Shown: one piece after another, positions 10,923-19,543 of the stretch
Position numbering within the stretch: the stretch's first letter is position 1
How the letters are laid out: each line of letters starts with the position of its first letter
Source: an uncultured Alphaproteobacteria bacterium
GTDB taxonomy: Bacteria; Pseudomonadota; Alphaproteobacteria; Parvibaculales; Parvibaculaceae
Direction: 5' to 3'
DNA length: 64,000 nucleotides
Assembly (NCBI GenBank): GCA_903889655.1
Contig: CAISYL010000153.1
Location: 1-64,000, forward strand
Notes under the pieces: generated by a model
Told to the model about the DNA's origin: nothing
The model's input: the letters and a program-made list of their open reading frames with translations, nothing else
The model's database searches: none
Program-made: the position numbers and the translations under genes

Positions 10923-11713
10923 CCGAACAGCGTCAGCGTTCCACGCGCTGTCACATAGAGCCCGACCGCGACCACGATGACGGCGAAGACCCGCGCGAGC
11001 AGGGCCTTGCGCGCGGCGAGCCGGCCTGCGAGCACCGTTCCGAGAAGCGCGCCCGCGACGCCGCCCGCGAGCAGCAGCCCGGCGATATGCCAGTCGACGA
11101 GACCGGACATTGCATAGCTTGCGGCGGTCGCAAGGCCGAAGGCCGCGACCGAGACAAGCGACGAGCCGACCGCGTTGAGAATCGGCATGTCGGTCGCATT
11201 GATGAGACCCGGCACGATCAGGAAGCCGCCGCCGATACCGAAGAAGCCGGACAGCGCGCCGACGCCGAGCCCATAGGCGACGAGCGAAGGGAGCAATTTC
11301 CGTGCGCTCGCCTGATCGAGATGGACGTCGGGATTGCCGCCTGCGCTCTTGCGCAGGAACATCGAGATGCCAACGCCGATCATGACGAGGCCGAAGAGAA
11401 AAAGAAGGAACTCGCCGCCCACGGCCTTGCCGAGCCTCGCTCCGGCAAAAGCGCCGATGACACCGGACGCGGCAAAGACGAGCGCACAGGGCCATTTGAC
11501 TGTCTTCGCCCGCGCATGAAGGAGAACGCCGGTGAGCGCATTGGCGGCGACCGCGACCGCGCTGGTGCCGATCGCGATATGAGGCGAGGCGACGCCGACG
11601 ACATAGATCAGCAGCGGCACGGCGAGAATCGAGCCGCCGCCACCGATGAGGCCGAGCGTCAGCCCTATGAGCGCGCCCGAGGCCAGCGTCAGAAGATCGG
11701 CGGCGGCGAACAT
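10919..11713 (-). CDS. TauE/SafE family sulfite exporter-like membrane protein
   Basis: LIGLTLGLIGGGGSILAVPLLIYVVGV...FFGIGGGFLIVPGLI duplicated TauE/SafE motifs. Confidence 0.88.
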   Translation of the reverse strand: MFAAADLLTLASGALIGLTLGLIGGGGSILAVPLLIYVVGVASPHIAIGTSAVAVAANALTGVLLHARAKTVKWPCALVFAASGVIGAFAGARLGKAVGGEFLLFLFGLVMIGVGISMFLRKSAGGNPDVHLDQASARKLLPSLVAYGLGVGALSGFFGIGGGFLIVPGLINATDMPILNAVGSSLVSVAAFGLATAASYAMSGLVDWHIAGLLLAGGVAGALLGTVLAGRLAARKALLARVFAVIVVAVGLYVTARGTLTLFG

Positions 11714-11729
11714 GATCGTTGCTCCCGGT

Positions 11730-12251
11730 TCAGGCCTTGAGTGCGCGGTTCCACGGCATCAGCGCGAGAACATGCGCCATGCCGCAGAAGCCGCTGACGC
11801 CGGCAAAGACGAGCCCCGCACCGACGAAGGCGGAGAGCGCATAGAAGCCCGGATGAACGAGCGCGCCGAGCAGGACGCCGATGACGACAAGGCTGCCCGC
11901 CGTGATCTGGACCTGCCGCATCATTTCGAGCGGCTGCTTCATGTCGACCGCGATTGGCAGCTTTGCCGACTTCCAGGCGTCGAGCCCCCCTTCGAGAATA
12001 TAGGCCTCGCAAGCGCTCGCCGATTTGAGCCTGTCGGCATTGGCCTTGGTGCGCATGCCCGATTTGCAGTGATAGATGACGATGTCGGCCTTGCCGATGG
12101 CAATGCTGCCGGCGAGCTTCGACAGGGGTTCATTCCTCGCACCTGGAATATGTTCGCGCGCGAATTCGTCCGGTTCGCGAATGTCGACGATGACGGCGCC
12201 CTGCGCCGCGAGCGTCTTCGCCTCGGCGGGCGAGATGGTCTTGAGGGTCAT
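11730..12251 (-). CDS. Rhodanese domain protein with C-terminal membrane domain (YgaP-like)
   Basis: AVIVDIREPDEFAREHIPGARN, active-site loop IYHCKSGMRTKAN, followed by hydrophobic DUF2892-like segment. Confidence 0.85.
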   Translation of the reverse strand: MTLKTISPAEAKTLAAQGAVIVDIREPDEFAREHIPGARNEPLSKLAGSIAIGKADIVIYHCKSGMRTKANADRLKSASACEAYILEGGLDAWKSAKLPIAVDMKQPLEMMRQVQITAGSLVVIGVLLGALVHPGFYALSAFVGAGLVFAGVSGFCGMAHVLALMPWNRALKA

Positions 12252-12286
12252 GGGTCTTGCTCCTTGGTGGCGCGGGCGGTGGCCGC

Positions 12287-12598
12287 TCACGCGCAATAAA
12301 TGTCTTTCAGAACCTTGAGGATCTTCGCCGCGTCCGGATCGGCGATCCGGTAGAAGACGGACTGCGCTTCCTTGCGCGTCTCGACGAGACCGTCTGCGCG
12401 AAGCTTCGCCAGATGCTGCGAAAGCGCCGACATGCCGAGTTCGACTTCCGCGGCAATCTCCGTGACGCTCACCTCGCCCTTCGCGACCAGCGAGCAGAGG
12501 ATCAGCAGCCGTTTCTCGTTCGCCAGCAGCCGCAGCATGCGCGCGGCTTCGCCGGCGCTGGCGGCAAGCTTGGCGATGTCGGTCTTCATGAGCCTCAT
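12287..12598 (-). CDS. bigR: ArsR-family repressor, BigR/SqrR-like
   Basis: ARMLRLLANEKRLLILCSL...MSALSQHLAKLRADGLVETRKEAQSVFYRIAD wHTH; cysteines in LILCSL and near the C-terminus (DIYCA); genomic context with rhodanese, TauE and Blh-like hydrolase. Confidence 0.8.
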   Translation of the reverse strand: MRLMKTDIAKLAASAGEAARMLRLLANEKRLLILCSLVAKGEVSVTEIAAEVELGMSALSQHLAKLRADGLVETRKEAQSVFYRIADPDAAKILKVLKDIYCA

Positions 12599-12628
12599 GG
12601 TCGCACCTTTATTTTAGGCATTGCTAAT

Positions 12629-12642
12629 TTAGATATCTCTAA
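12629..12642. promoter_or_regulatory. Putative BigR-type operator between divergent bigR and blh-like genes
   Basis: AT-rich inverted repeat TTAGA-TATC-TCTAA in an AT-rich island (12607-12650) of an otherwise GC-rich intergenic region. Confidence 0.6.
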
Positions 12643-12688
12643 TATATCCGTCAAGGAGACGACGAGCCCGACAACAGGGAGATCCATC

Positions 12689-13576
12689 ATGAGCGGCGGT
12701 TCAAAGGCTGAAATCAGGGCCTTTTTCGATGAAGCGACCTTTACGGTGAGCTATCTTGTCGCGGACCCCGCGACGCGCGAGGCGGCCGTCATTGACCCCG
12801 TGCTCGACTACGACCCGCGCTCGGGCAAGATCGCCACGACAAGCGCCGACGCGCTGCTCGCCGCCGCGCAAGGGATTGGCCTGAAGATCGTCTGGATTCT
12901 CGAGACGCATGCCCATGCGGATCATTTGTCCGCCGCGCAATACCTCAAGGCAAAGACCGGCGCGAAGATCGGCATCGGCGCCCATATTGGCGAGGTGCAG
13001 AAAATCTTCGGTCCGGTCTTCGAGGAAGCACCGGGCTACGGCGAGGAATTCGACAGGCTCTTTGCAGATGGCGAGACCTTCTCGCTCGGCGCCCTGACCT
13101 TCGAGGTGCTGGCGACACCCGGCCACACGCCCGCCTGCGTCTCTTATAAGGTCGGCGGGGCCGTCTTTGTCGGCGACACGCTCTTCATGCCGGACTACGG
13201 CACGGCCCGCGCCGATTTTCCGGGCGGCGATGCGCGCATCCTCTACCGCTCGATCCGCAGGCTGCTCGCCCTGCCGCCGGAAACGCGTCTCTTCATGTGT
13301 CACGACTACAAGGCCCCGGGGCGCGAGACTTTCGCCTGGGAAACGACTGTCGCGGAGGAACGCGCCCGCAACGTGCAAATCCATGATGGTGTCGACGAGG
13401 AGAGCTTCGTCGCCATGCGTCGGGCTCGCGACGCGACCCTTGCCGCGCCGGTACTGCTGCTGCCGTCAATCCAGGTGAATATCCACGCCGGACATTTGCC
13501 GGCGGCGGGAGAAAACGGCAAGCGCTATCTGAAAATTCCGCTCTCCGTACCGATCGAGGCGGATGCGAGCCTCTAA
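12689..13576 (+). CDS. MBL-fold hydrolase, ETHE1/Blh-like persulfide dioxygenase
   Basis: ETHAHADHLSAAQYLKAKTGAKIGIG, TPGHTPACVSYKVGGAVFVGDTLFMPDYGTARADFPGGDA, CHDY; start 12689 instead of 12257. Confidence 0.88.
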   Translation: MSGGSKAEIRAFFDEATFTVSYLVADPATREAAVIDPVLDYDPRSGKIATTSADALLAAAQGIGLKIVWILETHAHADHLSAAQYLKAKTGAKIGIGAHIGEVQKIFGPVFEEAPGYGEEFDRLFADGETFSLGALTFEVLATPGHTPACVSYKVGGAVFVGDTLFMPDYGTARADFPGGDARILYRSIRRLLALPPETRLFMCHDYKAPGRETFAWETTVAEERARNVQIHDGVDEESFVAMRRARDATLAAPVLLLPSIQVNIHAGHLPAAGENGKRYLKIPLSVPIEADASL

Positions 13577-13596
13577 GGCCCGCATCCGCAAAGACC

Positions 13597-14604
13597 TCAA
13601 TGCACGGTCGGGGCGGGCGTCTCGTGATGATGTGCGTCCGCCTGAGCGGCCAGAGCATGCTCATCGAGCGCGGGTTCATCCGATGTGGGCGCCGCCGCGA
13701 CATGGGCCTCGCCCATCGGCTCTTCCGTGACGAGTTCGGGAATCTGCTCCACCGGTTCTTCGCCGACAACCTCGTCATGCGGGACGGCGGCTTCGGGTTC
13801 AGCCGCAGCAACCTCGACAGGCTCCTCGTCCGCAGGCGCCTCGACGGCGGGGGCCTCTTCGGCCACAAATTCCGCGGCAGGCTCCTCGACGATCTCGGCC
13901 GCCTCGACCTGCGGCGCAGCTTCGACAGCCGCTTCTTCGACGGATGCGGCAGGCTCCTCATGAGGCGCCGCCTCTTCTGCAATCTCCTCGCCGGGCGCTT
14001 CAGCCGCTACGTCCTCGATCGCGGCGTCTTCCGGCTCCGCCTCGGCCTCATGCCCGATGTCATGGGCGTCATGCGGATCGTCGTGAGCGGGCGCCTCGGT
14101 ATGCGCGACCTCGTCGGCAACGACCGCTGCGGCGGCAGCCGCCGCCGTCACGGCCGGAACGGCCATTTCATCGCGCGCCAGCCGGTGTTCGGCCCATGCG
14201 AGGAAGGCATCGAGCGAGACGATGTCGTTCGGCTTGGCAAGGAGCGGCACCAGCGCCGCAACGAAGAGCGCCAGATAGGGTGTCAGCGCGATAGCCATCT
14301 CGACGCCGCTCGCAACGTCGGTGGGCATCGCGAAAGTCTTCGCCAGCGCGCCGACGCCGAGGGCCAGCACCAGCGCCTGGACGAGATAGGAGAAGCTGCG
14401 CAGGAAACCGAGGATGACGAAGAGCCCGAGCACACCGCCGAGCGCGCCCAGCGCGTGCTGCAGGACCGGATTATCGAGAAGGCCGAAATAGAGCCTGTCG
14501 GAGATCTCGATGGCCCGCTCGGTGCCGGTGAGTTTAACCACGGACCAGGCAAGCAGATAGAGCCCCGTGACGAGCCGGAGCAGAAGCAAAGCAAGCGCCT
14601 TCAT
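13597..14604 (-). CDS. DoxX-like four-TM membrane protein with long acidic Ala/Glu/Pro/Val-rich tail
   Basis: N-terminal LLLLRLVTGLYLLAWSVVKLTGTERA plus three more hydrophobic segments; about 180 C-terminal residues of low complexity (EPVEVAAAEPEAAVPHDEVVGEEPVEQ...) ending in a His-rich end. Confidence 0.6.
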   Translation of the reverse strand: MKALALLLLRLVTGLYLLAWSVVKLTGTERAIEISDRLYFGLLDNPVLQHALGALGGVLGLFVILGFLRSFSYLVQALVLALGVGALAKTFAMPTDVASGVEMAIALTPYLALFVAALVPLLAKPNDIVSLDAFLAWAEHRLARDEMAVPAVTAAAAAAAVVADEVAHTEAPAHDDPHDAHDIGHEAEAEPEDAAIEDVAAEAPGEEIAEEAAPHEEPAASVEEAAVEAAPQVEAAEIVEEPAAEFVAEEAPAVEAPADEEPVEVAAAEPEAAVPHDEVVGEEPVEQIPELVTEEPMGEAHVAAAPTSDEPALDEHALAAQADAHHHETPAPTVH

Positions 14605-14841
14605 AGATGTACCCCCCACAGGCAACGATTTCGCGCAACAGAGTTTGACGGCAACGCAAGCTTCGCGCCAAGCATAGTTTTGTGACCCGGCGAAGCCCCT
14701 TGCACATGCGCTGGCCGCTCGCGGGGCTTCGGGCTATATAGTCGGAATGGATGTGAGCGTTTGAGAGCCGTTTCCCGCCTCCGCTCGTAAAAGCTCCATC
14801 CACCGTACCCCGCCGCCGCCACAAGATTGCGAGTATCGCCG

Positions 14842-16527
14842 ATGAGCCAAGCCACAGAGACCGCCAGCACCAACCTCGTCCTCGACAATCTTCTGCCGTT
14901 GACGGACAGCACGGCGGCCACGGCCGAGGCTCTTCTGGCCCATGCCAAGGTGGCGGTTGCCCAGAAAGTAAGCAGCGGCGGCAAGATTTCGGCAGCGCTG
15001 ATCGAGCGCGAGCAATTCGCCGCCCACGGCCTTTCCTGGATGGCGACCTATGTCGAGGGCCTGCGCCAGCTCGCCGCCTATGCCGCGCGCATGACCGGGG
15101 AAGGCCGCTTCGGCGAGATCGAGGCGCTGATCGTTCAGGTCGCCTTTGGGGAATACCTCTCCCAGCTTTCGGGCGGCATTCCGATGAGCCAGGGCGAGAT
15201 CGTACGTCCGCAGGATCTCGGCATTTCGGACGCCGACCACGCCGCCTTCCATACGGCGGACGTCCGTACCCTGATCGCGAAGGGAAATACCGCGCCTGTC
15301 CGCGCGCGTCTCGCGACGCTGATCGCCGAGAATGTCGGCGCATCGAGCTTCGGCGATGCCGGCCTCGAAGACACCTACGAGCAGATCCGGGATCAGATGC
15401 GGCGCTTCGCCGATGCTGAAGTCGTCCCTTACGCCCATGACTGGCACTTGAAGGACGAATACATTCCGCTTTCGGTCATTGCGAAGATGGCCGAGCTCGG
15501 CGTCTTCGGCCTGACGATTCCGGAAGAATTCGGCGGCCTTGGTCTCGGCAAGGAATCGATGTGCGTCGTCTCCGAGGAATTGTCGCGCGGCTATATCGGC
15601 GTCGGTTCGCTCGGTACACGCTCCGAAATCGCGGCGGAACTGATCCTCGGCGGCGGCACGTCGGCGCAGAAGGAGAAATGGCTGCCGAAGATCGCGAGTG
15701 GAGAAATCCTGCCGACCGCCGTCTTCACGGAACCGAACACGGGTTCCGATCTCGCGAGCCTCAGGACACGCGGAAAACGCGACGGCGATATCTACCGCAT
15801 CACCGGCAACAAGACCTGGATCACCCATGCGGCGCGCGCCGACGTGATGACGCTTCTCTGCCGTACCAGCGACGAGCCCGGCTACAAGGGCCTCTCGATG
15901 CTGCTCGCCGAGAAGCCGCGCGGCGACGATGCGAATCCCTTCCCGGCGAAAGGCATGACCGGCGGCGAAATTGAAGTGCTCGGCTATCGCGGCATGAAGG
16001 AATTCGAGATCGGCTTCGACGATTTCGAGGTGAAGGCCGAAAACCTTCTCGGCGGCGAGGAAGGCCAGGGCTTCAAGCAATTGATGCAGACCTTCGAAAG
16101 CGCCCGCATCCAGACGGCGGCGCGCGCCATCGGCGTCGCCCAGGCGGCCCTTGAGCTCGGCCTCAAATATGCGCAGGAGCGCATCCAGTTCGGAAAGCCG
16201 ATTTTCAATTTCCCGCGCGTCTCCGGGAAACTCGTGATGATGGCGGTCGAAATCCTCGTCGCCCGCCAGCTCACCTATCACGCCGCCCGCGAGAAGGATG
16301 GCGGCCGGCGTTGCGACCTCGAAGCGGGCATGGCGAAACTTCTCGGCGCCCGCGTCGCCTGGACGGCGGCCGACAATGCGCTGCAGATCCACGGCGGCAA
16401 CGGCTTCGCGCTCGAATACCCGGTGAGCCGCGTGCTCTGCGACGCGCGCATCCTCAACATCTTCGAGGGCGCCGCCGAAATCCAGGCGCAGGTGATCGCC
16501 CGCCGCCTGCTTGAAGGCGGCAACTAG
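14842..16527 (+). CDS. mcd: Acyl-CoA dehydrogenase with N-terminal extension, probable (2S)-methylsuccinyl-CoA dehydrogenase
   Basis: 561 aa; about 170-residue N-terminal extension before the ACAD core (PTAVFTEPNTGSDLASLRTRGKRDGDIYRITGNKTWITHAARAD; LQIHGGNGFALEYPVSRVLCDARILNIFEGAAEIQ). Length, extension and linkage to ecm and ccr fit Mcd. Confidence 0.75.
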   Translation: MSQATETASTNLVLDNLLPLTDSTAATAEALLAHAKVAVAQKVSSGGKISAALIEREQFAAHGLSWMATYVEGLRQLAAYAARMTGEGRFGEIEALIVQVAFGEYLSQLSGGIPMSQGEIVRPQDLGISDADHAAFHTADVRTLIAKGNTAPVRARLATLIAENVGASSFGDAGLEDTYEQIRDQMRRFADAEVVPYAHDWHLKDEYIPLSVIAKMAELGVFGLTIPEEFGGLGLGKESMCVVSEELSRGYIGVGSLGTRSEIAAELILGGGTSAQKEKWLPKIASGEILPTAVFTEPNTGSDLASLRTRGKRDGDIYRITGNKTWITHAARADVMTLLCRTSDEPGYKGLSMLLAEKPRGDDANPFPAKGMTGGEIEVLGYRGMKEFEIGFDDFEVKAENLLGGEEGQGFKQLMQTFESARIQTAARAIGVAQAALELGLKYAQERIQFGKPIFNFPRVSGKLVMMAVEILVARQLTYHAAREKDGGRRCDLEAGMAKLLGARVAWTAADNALQIHGGNGFALEYPVSRVLCDARILNIFEGAAEIQAQVIARRLLEGGN

Positions 16528-16586
16528 ACGAGTGTCGCCTTCCAGGAAGGCGTAACCAGAACAAGAACACGTGAAGGAATACGTTC

Positions 16587-16778
16587 GTGGAACAGCTTTT
16601 CCGCTATCTGGGTCCGATCGCCATGGCCGCCGTGGTCGTGGTGCTGTGCCTCGGCCTGTACAACATGATGCGCGGCGGTCCGGGCTCGCGCTCCCAGACG
16701 CTGATGCGCTGGCGCGTCGGCCTGCAATTCGTCGCGATCGTCTTCCTGATGACCGCGCTCTATTTCTCGAGCCGCTGA
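16587..16778 (+). CDS. Small twin-transmembrane (HIG1-like) protein
   Basis: GTG start; MEQLFRYLGPIAMAAVVVVLCLGLYNMMRGGPGSRSQTLMRWRVGLQFVAIVFLMTALYFSSR: two TM helices with RSQTLMRWRVGLQ linker. Confidence 0.8.
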   Translation: MEQLFRYLGPIAMAAVVVVLCLGLYNMMRGGPGSRSQTLMRWRVGLQFVAIVFLMTALYFSSR

Positions 16779-16806
16779 GCCTTCGCGGGACGCCGGACAA
16801 TCGCCG

Positions 16807-17670
16807 CTATTGCGGCGACGAGGCGATCACGATCGAGCGTTCCAGCGCCGCATCCCTGTGATGAAGGGCGTTCCTGTATTTCTCGACCTGCTCCATCGAC
16901 AGGATGCCCTTGGGCTCGACATATTGCATGACGGCGAGATCATCCCAGCGATCAAGCGTCGGCCCGCCCTGCGCTTCCCGGATAACGGCATCGACCTTAC
17001 CGTAGAAGACGAGATGGCCGCCGGTCTTGTAGACCGTCTGCAGGGCAACGATTCCGTAACGGCCATAGGCCGTGCGACCCGATGTCGGCGCCGCTCCCTC
17101 GCGGGCTTCCGCGTAGCGGGCCGTCGGGTAATATTTGAGGAAGTTCATCATCGCTGGCTTGTAGGATCCGGGCTGCGCCAACAGGGTGCGGATCGCGGCC
17201 GCGTCCGGCATGACGTCCTCACGGAAGCCATTGTCCGGCCGATCGGTCGAGACCTCACCACCCGGCTTTTTCCATAGGCCGGTGCTCACCAGCATGCGGA
17301 TCACGCCGAGGACAATGCGCGGCGGCCGCCGGATCGCCAGCCGCGCCACATAGGCGTCCTCGATGTTGTCCGAGAGTTTCAGGGGCATGGCGTCGGATGT
17401 GCCGCCGGCGAGGATCAGGAATCTGTCCCAATAAGCTTGATCCGCTCCGATGAACGGAAAATCGGCATTCACCGCCCACTCGACCTCGACGCCCGCCGAC
17501 AGAATCTCCGGCGACCGCGAACGCTTGTCGCGATGTTTGAGCGCGACGAAGAAGACCGGCGTCTTGCCGCCGATCTTGAAGACCGGCTCGCGCGCGCCGA
17601 CGAGCCAGAGCGCGCCAACGCCGAGGACGAAAAGCACCAGCACGAGAATGCAGAGTTCGAGAGCGATCAT
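16807..17670 (-). CDS. Uncharacterised single-TM-anchored protein
   Basis: MIALELCILVLVLFVLGVGALWLVGAREPVFKIGG then soluble region; no family recognised. Confidence 0.65.
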   Translation of the reverse strand: MIALELCILVLVLFVLGVGALWLVGAREPVFKIGGKTPVFFVALKHRDKRSRSPEILSAGVEVEWAVNADFPFIGADQAYWDRFLILAGGTSDAMPLKLSDNIEDAYVARLAIRRPPRIVLGVIRMLVSTGLWKKPGGEVSTDRPDNGFREDVMPDAAAIRTLLAQPGSYKPAMMNFLKYYPTARYAEAREGAAPTSGRTAYGRYGIVALQTVYKTGGHLVFYGKVDAVIREAQGGPTLDRWDDLAVMQYVEPKGILSMEQVEKYRNALHHRDAALERSIVIASSPQ

Positions 17671-17882
17671 GGTTCGGTCCGCCAGATTTTGGTTGTGGCC
17701 AAAAGTGGCATGGAGAATGTCACAATTCAAATGCAAAGAGTGGGATGCGAGGCTAGAGACAAATCGGCAACACTCCTGTTAGATTTTGTATCGGCATGCC
17801 GAACCGGGCGAAGTTGCGCTATTTTGCGGCAAGTCCTTGATACGAGAGCCATCGAGAAGATGGCGCAGCGAAGGGGAATACC

Positions 17883-18440
17883 GTGCTGAAGAGAAAGCTT
17901 CTGATGGTCGCCGCAGCGGCGACAGCCTTTGTGGCAACCAGCATGCCGGCGTCGGCAACCGACGATTGGGTCGATGAACTGCGGCTCGGCGTCTACGACC
18001 ACAGCACCCAGCTTTTCGGAACGCGTCACGAGACGAGCGATCCGGACATCAATGCGGAAGCTCTCTTCAAGTCGCCGGACTGGCTCTCCTGGGCCGCGGG
18101 CCCCCGGCCGATGATCGGCGCCAACATCAACACAGGCGGCGGTACCAGCATCGGCTATGCGGGTCTCGCCTGGGACTGGAACTTCACCGATGCGCTTTTC
18201 CTCGAAGGTACCTTCGGCGGCGCCATCCACGACGGCAACATCTCCGGCTCGACCGGCGCCGGTCGCGACCGCAACAATTACGGCTGCCGCGTGATGTTCC
18301 ACGAGAGCGCCTCGCTCGGCTACCGCTTCGACCAGAATGTCAGCGTGATGCTCACCGTCGACCACATGTCGAATGCGAGCCTCTGCGACGAGAATCCCGG
18401 CCTCACGGATGCCGGCGTGCGTCTCGGCTACAGCTTCTGA
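17883..18440 (+). CDS. PagL-like lipid A 3-O-deacylase / acyloxyacyl hydrolase
   Basis: Signal peptide, beta-barrel pattern, C-terminal VDHMSNASLCDENPGLTDAGVRLGYSF (His-x-Ser-Asn and NPG motif). Confidence 0.8.
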   Translation: MLKRKLLMVAAAATAFVATSMPASATDDWVDELRLGVYDHSTQLFGTRHETSDPDINAEALFKSPDWLSWAAGPRPMIGANINTGGGTSIGYAGLAWDWNFTDALFLEGTFGGAIHDGNISGSTGAGRDRNNYGCRVMFHESASLGYRFDQNVSVMLTVDHMSNASLCDENPGLTDAGVRLGYSF

Positions 18441-18465
18441 CGGACAATCGATCTCCGTCACCCGG

Positions 18466-18496
18466 AAAGGGCGCCCTCGCGGCGCCCTTTTTATTT
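18466..18496 (+). terminator. Rho-independent terminator
   Basis: AAAGGGCGCC (18466-18475) / GGCGCCCTTT (18481-18490) followed by TTATTT. Confidence 0.85.
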
Positions 18497-18570
18497 GCCG
18501 GCGTTATTGCCACCGCCGTCTCTGGCTCTATCCTAGATGCCAAAGCACTCCCGAACGAGAAGGATCGACC

Positions 18571-19461
18571 ATGACAACGATCTCCGCCGCCGAACATCCC
18601 AAGCAGAAGGCCAATATCGCCGGCCGGACGATGACCTATGTCGAGATGGGTCAAGGAGATCCCATCGTCTTCCTGCACGGCAATCCGACATCTTCCTATC
18701 TCTGGCGCAATGTGATGCCGCATCTGGCCGATCAGGGCCGCTGTATCGCGCCGGACCTCATCGGCATGGGCGACAGCGACAAGCTCGAACCGTCGGGCCC
18801 TGAACGCTATACGTTTCACGAGCACCGCAACTTTCTCGACGCCTTCCTCGAAACGATCGGCGTGCACGAGAAAGTCACGCTGGTGATTCACGACTGGGGT
18901 TCGGCCCTTGGCTTCGACTGGGCGAACCGCCACCGCGCCGCCGTCGAAGGCATCGCCTATATGGAAGCGATCGTGCGCCCCCTTACCTGGGACGAATGGA
19001 ATCCGAGCGCCCGGCGCATCTTCGAAGGCTTCCGCTCCGAGAAGGGCGAGGAAATGATCCTCGAGAAAAATCTTTTCATCGAGGCCGTCCTGCCGGGCTC
19101 CATCCTGCGCAAGCTGACGCCCGAGGAGATGGACGTCTACCGCCGCCCCTTCCGCGAGCCGGGCGAGGATCGCCGCCCGACGCTGACCTGGCCGCGCCAG
19201 ATCCCGCTCGACGGCGAGCCGGCCTTCGTTGTCGAGGCGGCGCAGTCCTATGCGGACTGGATGGCGACGACGGAAATTCCGAAGCTTTTCGTGAATGCAG
19301 AGCCGGGTGCCATTCTCATCGGTGCGCAGCGCGAATTCTGCCGGACGTGGAAAAACCAGACGGAGGTTACCGTCAAGGGGAACCACTTCCTCCAGGAAGA
19401 CAGCCCGCATGAAATCGGCGAAGCTGTCGCCCGATGGCGTAAGGCATGGCGCAAGGTCTGA
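18571..19461 (+). CDS. Haloalkane dehalogenase (DhaA/LinB-like alpha/beta hydrolase)
   Basis: FLHGNPTSSYLWRNVMPHL, DLIGMGDSDK, nucleophile motif VIHDWGSALGFDWA, C-terminal GNHFLQEDSPHEIG. Confidence 0.88.
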   Translation: MTTISAAEHPKQKANIAGRTMTYVEMGQGDPIVFLHGNPTSSYLWRNVMPHLADQGRCIAPDLIGMGDSDKLEPSGPERYTFHEHRNFLDAFLETIGVHEKVTLVIHDWGSALGFDWANRHRAAVEGIAYMEAIVRPLTWDEWNPSARRIFEGFRSEKGEEMILEKNLFIEAVLPGSILRKLTPEEMDVYRRPFREPGEDRRPTLTWPRQIPLDGEPAFVVEAAQSYADWMATTEIPKLFVNAEPGAILIGAQREFCRTWKNQTEVTVKGNHFLQEDSPHEIGEAVARWRKAWRKV

Positions 19462-19543
19462 CAGCGTCCTACGCTGCAAAGCCCGACTTGATCGCAAGAT
19501 CGCGCCGCGCCCCTCTGGACGAACGAGAAAACAGGAGACGATC

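Noticed and set aside
16536-16552. CGCCTTCC-A-GGAAGGCG inverted repeat between mcd-like gene and the HIG1-like gene
   Set aside because: Tight spacing with a 1-nt centre cannot form a good hairpin and no T-tract follows; probably chance in GC-rich DNA.
14734-16800. 688-aa minus ORF antisense to mcd-like gene
   Set aside because: Composition and extent consistent with an antisense shadow ORF; plus strand encodes an acyl-CoA dehydrogenase.
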